DNA of 64,000 bases from Sulfopaludibacter sp035551455. Lineage in GTDB: Bacteria > Acidobacteriota > Terriglobia > Bryobacterales > Bryobacteraceae. The position numbers were made by a program, and so were the translations under genes. Below are positions 42,217-51,311 of the stretch, one piece after another. The stretch spans positions 1 to 64,000 of the forward strand of contig DASZMZ010000319.1 of the NCBI GenBank assembly GCA_035551455.1, read 5' to 3'. The notes beneath the pieces were generated by a model. The model was not told the DNA's origin and did no database searches. It saw only the letters and a program-made list of their open reading frames with translations. The stretch's first letter is position 1, and each line of letters opens with the position of its first letter.

Positions 42217-44262
42217 GTGCCTCCCTTCCTCTCTCAATTGAGAGGCCGACTTGCGAAATCGAATGTGCCCGCGTTCCTGTCACTGGCAGCGCTGAATCTC
42301 TCTATCTGCTGGCGACTGTTCCGCATCGAATACGCCTCCAATTTCAGCTCCATTGAAGGCTCGTTCATCGGGCTGGCGAGGTATCTCTCGCGCCACTGGG
42401 GCAATTTTTCCTGGTGGCCGTTGTGGCACTGCGGCATGCCGTACCAGGAGACGTACGTACCGCTGTTGCACTTGACGGTCGCCGCCGCCACGTCCCTGCT
42501 GCACATTTCGGCGGCGCGGGCGTACCACGGCGTCACCGGTCTCATCTATGCCTTCGGTCCCGCTACCCTGTATCTGATGGCCGTGCGTTTGGGAGCGCGC
42601 CGAGGCGCGGCTTTCCTGGCAGCGCTGCTCTACTCGCTGTTTTCCCCATCGGTGCTGTTCATGCCAGGCGTGGCCCGCGATCTCGGCGGACTCTGGTTTC
42701 CACGCCGCCTGCAAGTCCTCACGGTCTACGGCGAAGGTCCGCACGTCAGCGCCATGACTTTGATCCCCCTGGTGATTCTCGCGCTGGAATACGCGCTCAC
42801 GCGCAGGACTCCACGTTCCATCGCGCTGGCCGCAATCTCCATCGCCCTCGTGTTTTTGATAAACGTGCCCGGAACGATGGCGCTGGGCCTCGCCGTCTTC
42901 TGCTGGATCTGCGCTCAGGAGCGGACCCGGCTGGCATCGGCGTGGCGGCTTGCCGCAGGGGCGTCGGCCCTGGCTTATGGGTTGGCATGCTATGGAATTC
43001 CGCCGTCCAGTTTGGTGACAGTGGGCGGCAACATCGGTCCCATGCACAAGGGCTTTTCGGCCAGTCTGGCGCATGGTCCCGTGTGGCTGCTGCTCGTGTT
43101 GACGGCCGTGGCCGTCGCAGGTTTTCTGTTGGCGCGCACGCGCGTGCCGCTGGTGCTGCGCTTTGCCATTCTGTTCCTGGCACTGGTGGGTCCGCTGGCG
43201 GTCACGGCCAATGTGGATGTCTTCGAGCTTCTGCCGCAAGTAGGCCGCCTGCACCTGGAAACCGAGATGGGCGCCTGCCTGCTGCTGGGCTGGCTGCTCT
43301 GGACCGTCTACGGTTTCATTCCGCGCTGGGTCCGCCCCATCGTCCTGGTGATGTGCCTCGCGCCCATCGTGGCGCAGTGGCAGAACTATCGCGAACGCGC
43401 CCACCTGGACCTGCAGCGCGCCGACCTGGCCAAACGCTCCGAATACACCACGGCCCGCTGGCTGGATGAAAACATGAACGGCGGGCGCGTCTGGACCGGC
43501 GGCTCGACTTCCTTCTGGTTGAATTCTTTCACTGACACGCCGCAGGTGACCGGCTGCTGCGATCAGGGTCTGGCGATGCCGGTGCTCAGCTACCTGCCGT
43601 ACATCGTGAATTCCCGCCGCAACTCCGTGGATACGCGCAAGACCGGACCGTGGCTACAGGCCATGGGTGTCCACGCCCTTGTGGTCAACGGACCCGCCAG
43701 CACGGACGAGTATAAGGATATTCAATCGCCCGAGCGCTACGAAGGCGTCTTCCCGGTCCTGCACCAGGAAAACGGCGATACCATCTATTCCATCCTGCCG
43801 CCATCGTCTTCGCTGGCGCACGTGGTCCGCCCCGGCGAGCCTGTGCCGGTGCATCCTCGCGATCAGAAGGTCGCGGATGACGAGGTGTTCCGCTATGCCG
43901 CGGCCATCGTTGATCCCGCCCGCCCGGTAGCCGGCTTCGAGTGGCTTCGCGGAAGCGCCGCCCGCATCCGTGCGAAGCTGCGTCCCGACGATCTGGTGAG
44001 CGTGCAGGTGGCCTGGTTTCCGGGCTGGGAGGCGACCATCGGCGGCCGTCGCGTGGCCATCCAACCGGACGGCCTGGGCTTTCAAGTAATCCGTCCGGCC
44101 TGCCAGGGCGATTGCGAAATCGTCATGCGATGGACAGGCAGGTCCGATTATCCGTTTGCGGCGGCCGTCACAATCACAACCTTGGCGCTGCTGGCAATGA
44201 TGGCGTTCAAGCCGCGTGTCATAATGAACAGGTTAACGGCGCTCAACCGGCAGGCGAACTGA
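42217..44262 (+). CDS. Large polytopic membrane protein, paralogue 1 (PTPS-related/YfhO-like)
   Basis: The 681-residue protein has about eleven membrane helices, then a C-terminal soluble domain (about 430-640) and a last helix. Shared blocks with its two neighbours are a first periplasmic loop with SIEGSFIGLARYLSRHW and WPLW, YGEGPH at 171-176 followed by a Leu-Pro helix, a W-x2-E/K-N-M segment, and GWEATIGG near the end. This layout resembles membrane proteins annotated as 6-pyruvoyl-tetrahydropterin-synthase-related or YfhO-like, thought to handle lipid-linked sugars; that link is inference. It starts with GTG and is followed by a single base, then the next paralogue. Confidence 0.75.
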   Translation: MPPFLSQLRGRLAKSNVPAFLSLAALNLSICWRLFRIEYASNFSSIEGSFIGLARYLSRHWGNFSWWPLWHCGMPYQETYVPLLHLTVAAATSLLHISAARAYHGVTGLIYAFGPATLYLMAVRLGARRGAAFLAALLYSLFSPSVLFMPGVARDLGGLWFPRRLQVLTVYGEGPHVSAMTLIPLVILALEYALTRRTPRSIALAAISIALVFLINVPGTMALGLAVFCWICAQERTRLASAWRLAAGASALAYGLACYGIPPSSLVTVGGNIGPMHKGFSASLAHGPVWLLLVLTAVAVAGFLLARTRVPLVLRFAILFLALVGPLAVTANVDVFELLPQVGRLHLETEMGACLLLGWLLWTVYGFIPRWVRPIVLVMCLAPIVAQWQNYRERAHLDLQRADLAKRSEYTTARWLDENMNGGRVWTGGSTSFWLNSFTDTPQVTGCCDQGLAMPVLSYLPYIVNSRRNSVDTRKTGPWLQAMGVHALVVNGPASTDEYKDIQSPERYEGVFPVLHQENGDTIYSILPPSSSLAHVVRPGEPVPVHPRDQKVADDEVFRYAAAIVDPARPVAGFEWLRGSAARIRAKLRPDDLVSVQVAWFPGWEATIGGRRVAIQPDGLGFQVIRPACQGDCEIVMRWTGRSDYPFAAAVTITTLALLAMMAFKPRVIMNRLTALNRQAN

Positions 44263-44263
44263 T

Positions 44264-46261
44264 TTGAAACCCCTTTTGAAACTATCCCGCCGGAAGGAAA
44301 TCCTTCTGGATTTCTTCCTGGTGTTCCTCTTTGCGGCCATTCTCATCCGACCGTACTTCAAAGCCAAGTACACGGATAAATGGGCTTCGATTGAAAGCAC
44401 CTTCATTGCGGACGCGCGCTTCCTGGTGCAGCACTGGCCGCATCCGCAGTGGCAACCGCTGTGGTACGCCGGCACGCGGTTCGACTATATTTACCCGCCG
44501 GCCTTACGCTATGGAACGGCTATCGTCTCCAAGGTCACCGGCTTCTGGCCGGTCAAGGCCTACCACTTCTATACGGCTCTGCTGTACGCCATCGGGATCG
44601 CCGGCGTCTACCTGCTGATTCGCATCGGCAGCAAATCGCGAGGCTCGGCCTGGCTGGGAGCGGTCTCCACGGCGCTGATGTCGCCGATCTTCCTGTTCAT
44701 GCCGCGCTTTCGGGGAGATGCCTGGATGCTGCAGCCGCAGCGACTGGGGGTCCTTGTCAAATACGGCGAGGGGCCGCACATGAGCGCGCTGGCGCTCATA
44801 CCCATCGCCCTGGCGTTCACGTGGCTGGCGCTGGAGAAGCACCGTCCCTGGGCCGTTGCGCTGGCCGGCGTTTTCGCCGCCGCGGTCACTTCCAACAACT
44901 TTTATGGAGCGACGGCACTAGCCGTGTTCTATCCCATCCTGGTGTGGAGTTTCTGGATTACGCGGCAGGAAAAACGCATCCTCGCTCCGGCCATCGCGAT
45001 TCCGATTCTGGCGTATGGACTCACCGCTTTCTGGCTGGTGCCTTCCTATTTCAAGGTGACCGCGGAAAACATGAAGTATGTTTCCGAGCACGGCACTACC
45101 TGGTCCATCTGGGTGGCCCTGGTGGTGGCAGTGGCATTCGCCGTAATCACGGACAAGTTGTCGAAAGGCAAGACCGGTCGCACCTGGGGCGTCTTCGTCG
45201 CCGGCTGCGTGGTCTTCTTCTCGCTCAATGTGCTCGGCAACCTCTACTTCAACTTCCGAGTCTCCGGTGAGCCCACGCGCCTGCTGCCGGAACTCGACAT
45301 GATCTACATCATGGCCATCGTGCTGGTGCTGCGCTGGATGTGGAACCGTCCGGGCATCGCTCTGCGCATTGTGGCGGTCGTGCTGGTGGCGGCCTCGTTC
45401 TACACCACCACGGGCTATCTTCGCCATGCCTGGCACATGTTCCCCCTCTGGCCCGATTATCAAAGCCGCGTCGAATATCGCATGACCGATTGGCTTTGGA
45501 AGAACATGCCCAACGCCCGTGCCTATCCTACGGGCTCCGTACGCTTCTGGTACGACACCTGGCATGACCTGGCGCAATTGGGCGGAGGCTCCGAGCAGGG
45601 TCTCCTCAACGGGCAGGTGGAACCCGCGCAGTGGGAAACCAACCTTTCGCAGGATCCCAAACCCACCCTCCTCTGGATGCAGAGCATGGGCGTGGACGCC
45701 ATTTACGTCGCCGACAAGCAATCGCAGGAAGTCTTCAAAGACTTCCAGTACCCGCAGAAATTCGTGGGCTTGCTGCCCGTGCTCTACGACGACCAACAGG
45801 GCAACGTTCTCTACAAAGTGCCGCGCCGCTATCCTGCGCTGGCGCGCGTGGTGGAAACGGACAAGTTGAATTCCGTGAAGCCGCCGCGCAATAACGATGA
45901 CGTCGAGTATCTTCAGGCGTATGCCGACATGATGGAAAAAGGCCCCGACGCTCCCACCACCATGGAGTGGCAGGGCACGGACGCCTTCCACGTCCATGCC
46001 AAACTGGACGCCGGCCAGTCGTTAGTGGTGCAGGAGAGCTACGATCCGGCCTGGCATGCCTGGTCGGGCGGCAAGCCACTGACCGTCCATAAAGACGCCA
46101 TGGGCTTCATGGCCGTGGATGCTCCCGCGGGCGATGAGGAAATCTCGCTGGCGTTTGTCACGCCCCTGGAGAACGTGGTTGGCCGCATCGTGACCGTGCT
46201 GACCTTGCTCGTGATTCTGGCGATGATCGGCTTCAGCGTAATACGCAGGCGGACGGCGTGA
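44264..46261 (+). CDS. Large polytopic membrane protein, paralogue 2
   Basis: The 665-residue paralogue has the same plan: N-terminal helix, loop with SIESTFIADARFLVQHW and QPLWYAG, YGEGPH at 167-172, about ten further helices, and a soluble C-terminal region with GGGSEQGL and AWHAWSGG before the final helix. It begins with TTG one base after the stop of paralogue 1, and its stop overlaps the GTG of paralogue 3 (GTGA). The coupling suggests the three proteins are made in fixed proportion, perhaps as a complex. Confidence 0.75.
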   Translation: MKPLLKLSRRKEILLDFFLVFLFAAILIRPYFKAKYTDKWASIESTFIADARFLVQHWPHPQWQPLWYAGTRFDYIYPPALRYGTAIVSKVTGFWPVKAYHFYTALLYAIGIAGVYLLIRIGSKSRGSAWLGAVSTALMSPIFLFMPRFRGDAWMLQPQRLGVLVKYGEGPHMSALALIPIALAFTWLALEKHRPWAVALAGVFAAAVTSNNFYGATALAVFYPILVWSFWITRQEKRILAPAIAIPILAYGLTAFWLVPSYFKVTAENMKYVSEHGTTWSIWVALVVAVAFAVITDKLSKGKTGRTWGVFVAGCVVFFSLNVLGNLYFNFRVSGEPTRLLPELDMIYIMAIVLVLRWMWNRPGIALRIVAVVLVAASFYTTTGYLRHAWHMFPLWPDYQSRVEYRMTDWLWKNMPNARAYPTGSVRFWYDTWHDLAQLGGGSEQGLLNGQVEPAQWETNLSQDPKPTLLWMQSMGVDAIYVADKQSQEVFKDFQYPQKFVGLLPVLYDDQQGNVLYKVPRRYPALARVVETDKLNSVKPPRNNDDVEYLQAYADMMEKGPDAPTTMEWQGTDAFHVHAKLDAGQSLVVQESYDPAWHAWSGGKPLTVHKDAMGFMAVDAPAGDEEISLAFVTPLENVVGRIVTVLTLLVILAMIGFSVIRRRTA

Positions 46262-48189
46262 AACGTCTGGCCACCCCGTTGCTGGCCGTCGCGATTTTTC
46301 TCTTGAACATCTGGCTGAACGGTCCGCTGTTCATGACGGGAGACCTGCCCTTCGCAGGCTCGATCGAACGCGGCTACGTCGGGATGGCGCGCTTTGTTTC
46401 CCTGCATCCCAATCCCTGGGGTTGGAATCCGTACCCGTATTGCGGCCTGCCCACGCAATTCATGTATGTGCCGGGCCTGCCGTACTTCACCGCCCTGTGG
46501 ATCCACCTGCTGCCGCACGTCACGCCCGACACCATCTATCGGACCATCGTTTCGCTGATGACGTGTCTGGGTCCGGTGACGCTGTTCCTGTTCGCTCTGT
46601 CCTTCACCGGCAGCCGTAGGTGGTCGTTTGTGGCGGCGGTGGCCTATAGCTTCATCTCGCCGTCGTATGCGCTGTTTCCGGATGTCGAGAAGGATCGCGG
46701 CGTCGCGCAACTCCCGTGGCGAATTCAGGTCTTGGCCAAATATGGCGAAGGCCCGCACAATACCGCGCTCACCTTGCTCCCACTGGCATTACTGGCCCTG
46801 TTTCGCGCCGCGCGAGGGCGCAGCTACCGGCGGATTTTCATCGCGGCGGTGGTGCTGGCGGCCATCCCGCTGTGCAATTGGGTGGGAGCCTTTGCGCTGG
46901 CGATTTCGTCCGTCATCCTGCTGGTGGCCGCCTGGGGCGAGCCGGAGTTTCGATATGCCCGCGCCTTCGCCGCCGCGGGATTGGCCTACCTGCTGGCCTG
47001 CTTCTGGCTGACGCCGAGTTTCATCAAGACCATCGCCTTCAACTGGCCGGTCGATTCCTTCGCCTACCATTTGAAGCAACAGCAGGTGTGGCTGCTCTGC
47101 GGCATGATTGGCGGCGCCGTGGCCATTCGCTTGTGCTTCCGCATCTTTCGCGGATCGTCCTATTTCTGCATGGTGACGATGGGCGCCTTCGTCTTCGGCT
47201 GGGTCGCCACGGCATTCTACGTTTACGGACTGGACACCATCCCGGAGTCGCGCCGCTACGCCATTGAATTCGAACTGTTCGCGGCTTTGGCGATCGTGGA
47301 AGCGCTGCGACTGGCCCTGCGCAGTGCGAACAGCACCATTCGCATGTGCGCGTGGGGAGCCGCCGGGGTCATGCTGCTGGTGGGCTCGCCGCAACTCTAT
47401 GCGTATGTGAATCAGGGATACTCGTGGCGGCCGGCGCCTCCCGAACAGACCGTGGAGTACCGGCTTGGCGAGTGGATGTCGCAGCATCCGCCGGAAGGCC
47501 GCGTCTTTGCGTCGGGAGGTATGCGATTCCGGCTCAACTCCTGGTTCAATCTGCCGCAGGTGGGCGGCGGCTTCGAGACGGGGCTGCAGAACCGCGTCCC
47601 GTACGACCTCTCGTACGACATCCGCGCCGGACACGATGCCGCGGCCGCGCTACTCGAACTGAAGGCGCTGGATACGCAATACGTCGTGATCCACGGACCC
47701 AAGTCGAAGGAATACTATCGCGACTTCCAGCGTCCCGACCGCGTCGCGGCAAATCTGCCGGCGGTCTATCACATCGAAGACGATACGATCTACGCGCTGC
47801 CCCCGAGGCCGATGGCGCACCTGGTGAAGCCCGATGAACTCACCGGATCCCTCGCCGCTTACGTGGCAGCCATCGAAGACCCCACGCGTCCCGTGCTACT
47901 GACGCGCTGGCAAGACGCCGACGCGCTCGACATCACGGGATCCATTCCGACCGGTCAGAGCGTCTCCGTCCAAGTGAATGCCGATCCCGGCTGGCGCGCC
48001 ACGCAAGACGGTCGTGACCTTTCCACCGAATCGGACCACCTCGGCTTCCTGGTCCTGCACCCCGCGCCGTCCTCCGCCACACACCTGGAACTCCGCTATC
48101 ACGGAACGCTCGAACAGCGCCTGATGGCCCTCCTGAGCGCGCTGGTCTGGATCACCGCGATCGGCGCATTCGTCAAATTCCGAGACTGA
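46258..48189 (+). CDS. Large polytopic membrane protein, paralogue 3
   Basis: The 643-residue third paralogue has SIERGYVGMARFVSLH in the first loop, YGEGPH at 162-167, GGGFETGL in the soluble part, and GWRATQDG near the C-terminus. About eleven membrane helices are visible. It begins with GTG overlapping the previous stop. Overall identity among the three copies looks low outside these blocks, so the duplication is old. Substrate and reaction are unknown. Confidence 0.75.
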   Translation: MKRLATPLLAVAIFLLNIWLNGPLFMTGDLPFAGSIERGYVGMARFVSLHPNPWGWNPYPYCGLPTQFMYVPGLPYFTALWIHLLPHVTPDTIYRTIVSLMTCLGPVTLFLFALSFTGSRRWSFVAAVAYSFISPSYALFPDVEKDRGVAQLPWRIQVLAKYGEGPHNTALTLLPLALLALFRAARGRSYRRIFIAAVVLAAIPLCNWVGAFALAISSVILLVAAWGEPEFRYARAFAAAGLAYLLACFWLTPSFIKTIAFNWPVDSFAYHLKQQQVWLLCGMIGGAVAIRLCFRIFRGSSYFCMVTMGAFVFGWVATAFYVYGLDTIPESRRYAIEFELFAALAIVEALRLALRSANSTIRMCAWGAAGVMLLVGSPQLYAYVNQGYSWRPAPPEQTVEYRLGEWMSQHPPEGRVFASGGMRFRLNSWFNLPQVGGGFETGLQNRVPYDLSYDIRAGHDAAAALLELKALDTQYVVIHGPKSKEYYRDFQRPDRVAANLPAVYHIEDDTIYALPPRPMAHLVKPDELTGSLAAYVAAIEDPTRPVLLTRWQDADALDITGSIPTGQSVSVQVNADPGWRATQDGRDLSTESDHLGFLVLHPAPSSATHLELRYHGTLEQRLMALLSALVWITAIGAFVKFRD

Positions 48190-48207
48190 AACGTTCGGAG
48201 AATTCCT

Positions 48208-48448
48208 CACCACGGAGCCACGGAGGACACTGAGGAAGCACGGAGGATCTTAGGGCCGGCCTGCCGGCATGGACAGGCAGTTCGGTCAATGGACATTGGC
48301 AAAGTCCCGAGGCCCAGGCGTTTCCATGAATTTTGGCGGGCCGCAGGCTGATCCCCAGCACACAACTCGGTCAATGTGCGACGTACCGGAGACAAGCCCA
48401 ATTACTCTCCGTGTTCTTCTCCGTGTCCTTCGTGTCTCCGTGTTGAAG
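48208..48448. repeat. Composite repeat with CACGGAG arms
   Basis: The ~280-base gap between the third membrane paralogue and the convergent SDR gene is filled by a left arm of repeated CCACGGAG/GCACGGAGG units (48208-48248) and a right arm of CTCCGTG units in inverse orientation (48405-48448). The ~155-base core holds a ten-base direct repeat TCGGTCAATG (48282 and 48367) and a small palindromic GCCGGCCTGCCGGC. No open frame is convincing. It looks like a non-coding mobile or structural repeat. Confidence 0.6.
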
Positions 48449-48470
48449 ACCCATCTCCCACCACGCAGAT

Positions 48471-49250
48471 CTAAATCGAATTCACGCCCGAAGCCAGGAA
48501 GCCGCCGTCCACTGCGATGCACTGGCCGGTGATGAAACTGCACGCGTCGGAGGCCAGCAACACCGCGGCCGGAGTGATTTCTTCCGCCTGACCGAAGCGG
48601 CCCATCGGCGTCCGCATCCGGAGTTCGCGACCGCGCTCTGTGCCATCCAGGAAAGCCGCATTGAGATCCGTGCGGAAGACGCCGGGAGCAATCGCGTTGA
48701 CGTTGATGCCGTCCTTCGCCCACTCCACCGCCAAGCTTCGAGTGAGCGCCAACACCGCCGCTTTCGATGCTGCATACGCCGTCACCTGCACCAGCGACAC
48801 GTAGGAATTCAGCGACGCGATGTTGATGATTCTGCCCCGCCCGTTGGCCTTCAGCGGTGCGTAGAACGATTGGCAGGCGCGCAGCATGCCCGTCAGATTC
48901 ACATCCATCAGCTTGTCCCACTCGGCTTCGGAGACGTCGATGGTGGGCTTGCGGAAGATCTGCCCGGCCGCATTGAGAAGTACGTCCACCTGCCCGAACT
49001 CTGCGACCACCGCATCGCGGAAAGCATCGACGGATTCGCGCGAGGCGATATCGCAGGCCTTTCGAATGGTCTTGCTGCCGGCCTGCTCCACTTCGTTGCA
49101 GACCTCATCCACCATCTGCTCGCGCCGGCCCGTAGGGACCACCGTGGCCCCCGCTTCGGCCAGACCGGTGGCCAATTTGCGGCCGATCCCCGAAGTGCCG
49201 CCGATCACCGCGACCACGCGGCCCGTCAAATCCATCAGGTTCCTGGCCAT
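48471..49250 (-). CDS. SDR oxidoreductase, KduD/gluconate-dehydrogenase-like
   Basis: This 259-residue classical short-chain dehydrogenase has the cofactor loop GGTSGIGR (about 16-23), NAAG (about 90), Ser in NIASLNSY and the catalytic YAASK (about 157-161). It ends with the usual QCIAVDGGFLASG. The start at 49250 has an AGGAAAAG site; the frame is open for 17 more codons without family resemblance. It follows a 2-keto-3-deoxygluconate-kinase-like gene by 16 bases, which suggests 2-deoxy-gluconate or uronate catabolism. Confidence 0.85.
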   Translation of the reverse strand: MARNLMDLTGRVVAVIGGTSGIGRKLATGLAEAGATVVPTGRREQMVDEVCNEVEQAGSKTIRKACDIASRESVDAFRDAVVAEFGQVDVLLNAAGQIFRKPTIDVSEAEWDKLMDVNLTGMLRACQSFYAPLKANGRGRIINIASLNSYVSLVQVTAYAASKAAVLALTRSLAVEWAKDGINVNAIAPGVFRTDLNAAFLDGTERGRELRMRTPMGRFGQAEEITPAAVLLASDACSFITGQCIAVDGGFLASGVNSI

Positions 49251-49266
49251 CGTCTTTTCCTTTCGC

Positions 49267-50349
49267 TTACCGCTGAATGCGCGCCGAACCGCCCTTGGCA
49301 AACGACTTCACCTGTTCCAGCGAAGCCATCGTCGTATCGCCCGGGAATGTCGTGAGCAGCGCGCCATGCGCCCATCCCATTTTCACCGCTTCCGCCGGCG
49401 CCATTCCAGTGAGCAAGCCGTAGAAGAAGCCCGAGGCGAAGCCATCGCCGCCGCCCACGCGATCCAGCACGTCCAACTCTGCCACCGGGGCGACATGCGT
49501 CTCGCCATTGATCCAGGCCACCGCGCTCCAGCTATGCCGATTGGTGGAATGGACTTCGCGCAGCGTGGTTGCCACAACCTTGATATGCGGATGCTGCTCC
49601 ACCACCTTATTGATCATCTCCACAAACGTGCCCGGGTCGAGTTTCGACTTTGCTTCGGCTTCCGGTCCCGGCAGTCCCAGGCCCTTTTGCAGGTCCTCTT
49701 CATTGCCCACCAGCACGTCCACGTTCTGGACGATCTGGCCCAGCACTTCCACCGCCCGCTCAGCGCCGCCCGCGATGTTCCAAAGTTTTTCGCGATAGTT
49801 CAAATCGAAGCTGACTACGGCCCCGGCGTCTTTGGCAGCTTGTGCGGCCTCAATCACCAATTCACCGGTGGTTTCCGAGAGCGCCGCGAAAATGCCGCCC
49901 GAATGGAACCAGCGCACGCCCTGCCCGAAAATCGCCTTCCAATCGAAGTCGCCCGGCTTGAGCAGCGCACCGGCTTCGTTGCACCGATTGTAGAAAACCA
50001 CGGGAGCGCGCACGCCCTGTCCGCGATCCGAATAGACTGCCGCAATATTGGGCCCGTTGACGCCGTTGTGCTTGAACATCTTGTAGAACGGTTTCACGCC
50101 CATCGCCTTGACGCGCTCGCGCACCAGATCGCCGATCGGATACTCCACCATGGCCGATGCAATACCGGTATTCAGGCCGAAGCAATCGGCCAGATTCGCG
50201 GCGCAATTGAATTCGCCGCCGCTCACGTGAATGTGGCATTCCGTAGCTTTGCGAAAAGGGATCAGGCCGGGGTCCAACCGGTGGACCAGCGCGCCCAATG
50301 ACAGGAAATCCAGCGCGCCGTCTTGACGAATGGTGAGAGCTTGACTCAT
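49267..50349 (-). CDS. PfkB-family sugar kinase, KdgK-like
   Basis: The 360-residue ribokinase-family protein has the substrate glycines VSGGEFNCAANLADCFG (about 43-59), VSFDLNYREKLW (about 183), VLVGNEEDLQKGLG, and the catalytic DRVGGGDGFASGFFYGLL (about 307-324). The order and NYREKLW are typical of 2-dehydro-3-deoxygluconokinase. Its downstream SDR supports a role in breakdown of uronates or pectin-derived sugars. An AGGAAAAG site lies before the ATG. Confidence 0.85.
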   Translation of the reverse strand: MSQALTIRQDGALDFLSLGALVHRLDPGLIPFRKATECHIHVSGGEFNCAANLADCFGLNTGIASAMVEYPIGDLVRERVKAMGVKPFYKMFKHNGVNGPNIAAVYSDRGQGVRAPVVFYNRCNEAGALLKPGDFDWKAIFGQGVRWFHSGGIFAALSETTGELVIEAAQAAKDAGAVVSFDLNYREKLWNIAGGAERAVEVLGQIVQNVDVLVGNEEDLQKGLGLPGPEAEAKSKLDPGTFVEMINKVVEQHPHIKVVATTLREVHSTNRHSWSAVAWINGETHVAPVAELDVLDRVGGGDGFASGFFYGLLTGMAPAEAVKMGWAHGALLTTFPGDTTMASLEQVKSFAKGGSARIQR

Positions 50350-50488
50350 TGCTTTTCCTTTGATGAATGGCGCGTTATTTGCGCCGGAAGATTCGGACTA
50401 TTGGATATTTAACGCTAGGGCCATTGCGCGGCGCCTGTCAAGTTGGCAGTCCTGAAGCAACCGTTTAGGCAAACTGAAACCACGGCGG

Positions 50489-50494
50489 TACAAT
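50489..50494 (+). promoter_or_regulatory. -10 box before SDR gene (leaderless candidate)
   Basis: TACAAT ends eight bases before the ATG at 50503, with no ribosome-binding site between. The rest of the 153-base divergent gap holds an imperfect palindrome CTGTCAAGTTGGCAG (50435-50449) that could be an operator for the sugar-acid genes. Confidence 0.4.
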
Positions 50495-50502
50495 TCGATT
50501 TC

Positions 50503-51252
50503 ATGCCAACACCATTCCGTCTCGACGGGCTGAAAGCCCTGGTAACCGGCAGCGCCAGCGGGATCGGCGAATCCACCGCGCGCGTGCTCACCGAAGCCGG
50601 CGCCACCGTCATTATTGCGGATATCGACCAGCCTCGCGCCGAAGCCCTCTCGGCCGAACTGCCCGGCTCTTCCGTGCTGATCCTCGACATCGCCGATGAG
50701 ACGGCCGTGAACGCAGCCTTTGCCAAAATCGCCGCTCTCGACATCCTGGTAAACAACGCCGGAGTCGGTCTCGTCGGCGGCATTGAAGAAACCGGGCATG
50801 CCGACTTTCAGCGTCTCTTTCGAGTGAACGTGGAGGGCACGTTCCTGGTCACGAAGGCCGCCATGCCGCTGCTGCTAACGGCGAAGGGCTGTATCGTGAA
50901 CATCGGGTCGGTCGCCGGACTCATTGGCGTCAAGCGCCGCTTCGCCTACTGCGCCACCAAGGGAGCTGTCGTATCCCTCTCGCGCCAGTTAGCCATCGAC
51001 TACGCCGGGCGATTGCGCGTCAATTGCATCTGCCCCGGTACCATCGCCACCCCGTTCGTCGACGCGTATATTGAAAAGAATTTCGCCGCCGATAAGGAAA
51101 AGGCTTGGGCCGAACTGCACGCTCGCCAGCCCATGGGCCGCTGCGGCTATCCGTTGGAGATCGCCCACATGGCTCTCTACCTCTGCTCGCGCGAGGCCGA
51201 GTTCGTCACCGGTTCCGTCATGACCATCGACGGCGGCTGGACCGCGGCGTAG
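50503..51252 (+). CDS. SDR family oxidoreductase
   Basis: The 249-residue classical SDR has TGSASGIGE (about 14-22), a conserved Asp in IIADIDQ that indicates NAD preference, NNAGVG (about 83), Ser in NIGSVAGL and YCATK (about 148-152), and the terminal SVMTIDGGWTAA. The start at 50503 gives a normal N-terminus; upstream in-frame codons do not. It is divergent from kdgK and may act in the same sugar-acid pathway, but its substrate is unknown. Confidence 0.88.
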   Translation: MPTPFRLDGLKALVTGSASGIGESTARVLTEAGATVIIADIDQPRAEALSAELPGSSVLILDIADETAVNAAFAKIAALDILVNNAGVGLVGGIEETGHADFQRLFRVNVEGTFLVTKAAMPLLLTAKGCIVNIGSVAGLIGVKRRFAYCATKGAVVSLSRQLAIDYAGRLRVNCICPGTIATPFVDAYIEKNFAADKEKAWAELHARQPMGRCGYPLEIAHMALYLCSREAEFVTGSVMTIDGGWTAA

Positions 51253-51270
51253 CGACCCGGCAGTCTCAAT

Positions 51271-51299
51271 TTGACTTCCATCGCGCGTTTCAATAGCAT
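51271..51299 (+). promoter_or_regulatory. Promoter of the S9 peptidase gene
   Basis: TTGACT (51271-51276), a 17-base spacer and TAGCAT (51294-51299) precede the ATG at 51312. The predicted start of the message is about five bases upstream of the ATG. Confidence 0.55.
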
Positions 51300-51311
51300 T
51301 GCCTTACCGTT

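Noticed and set aside
48208..48448. CRISPR array
   Set aside because: The repeats are short, irregular and inverted between arms; there are no regular spacers and no cas genes.
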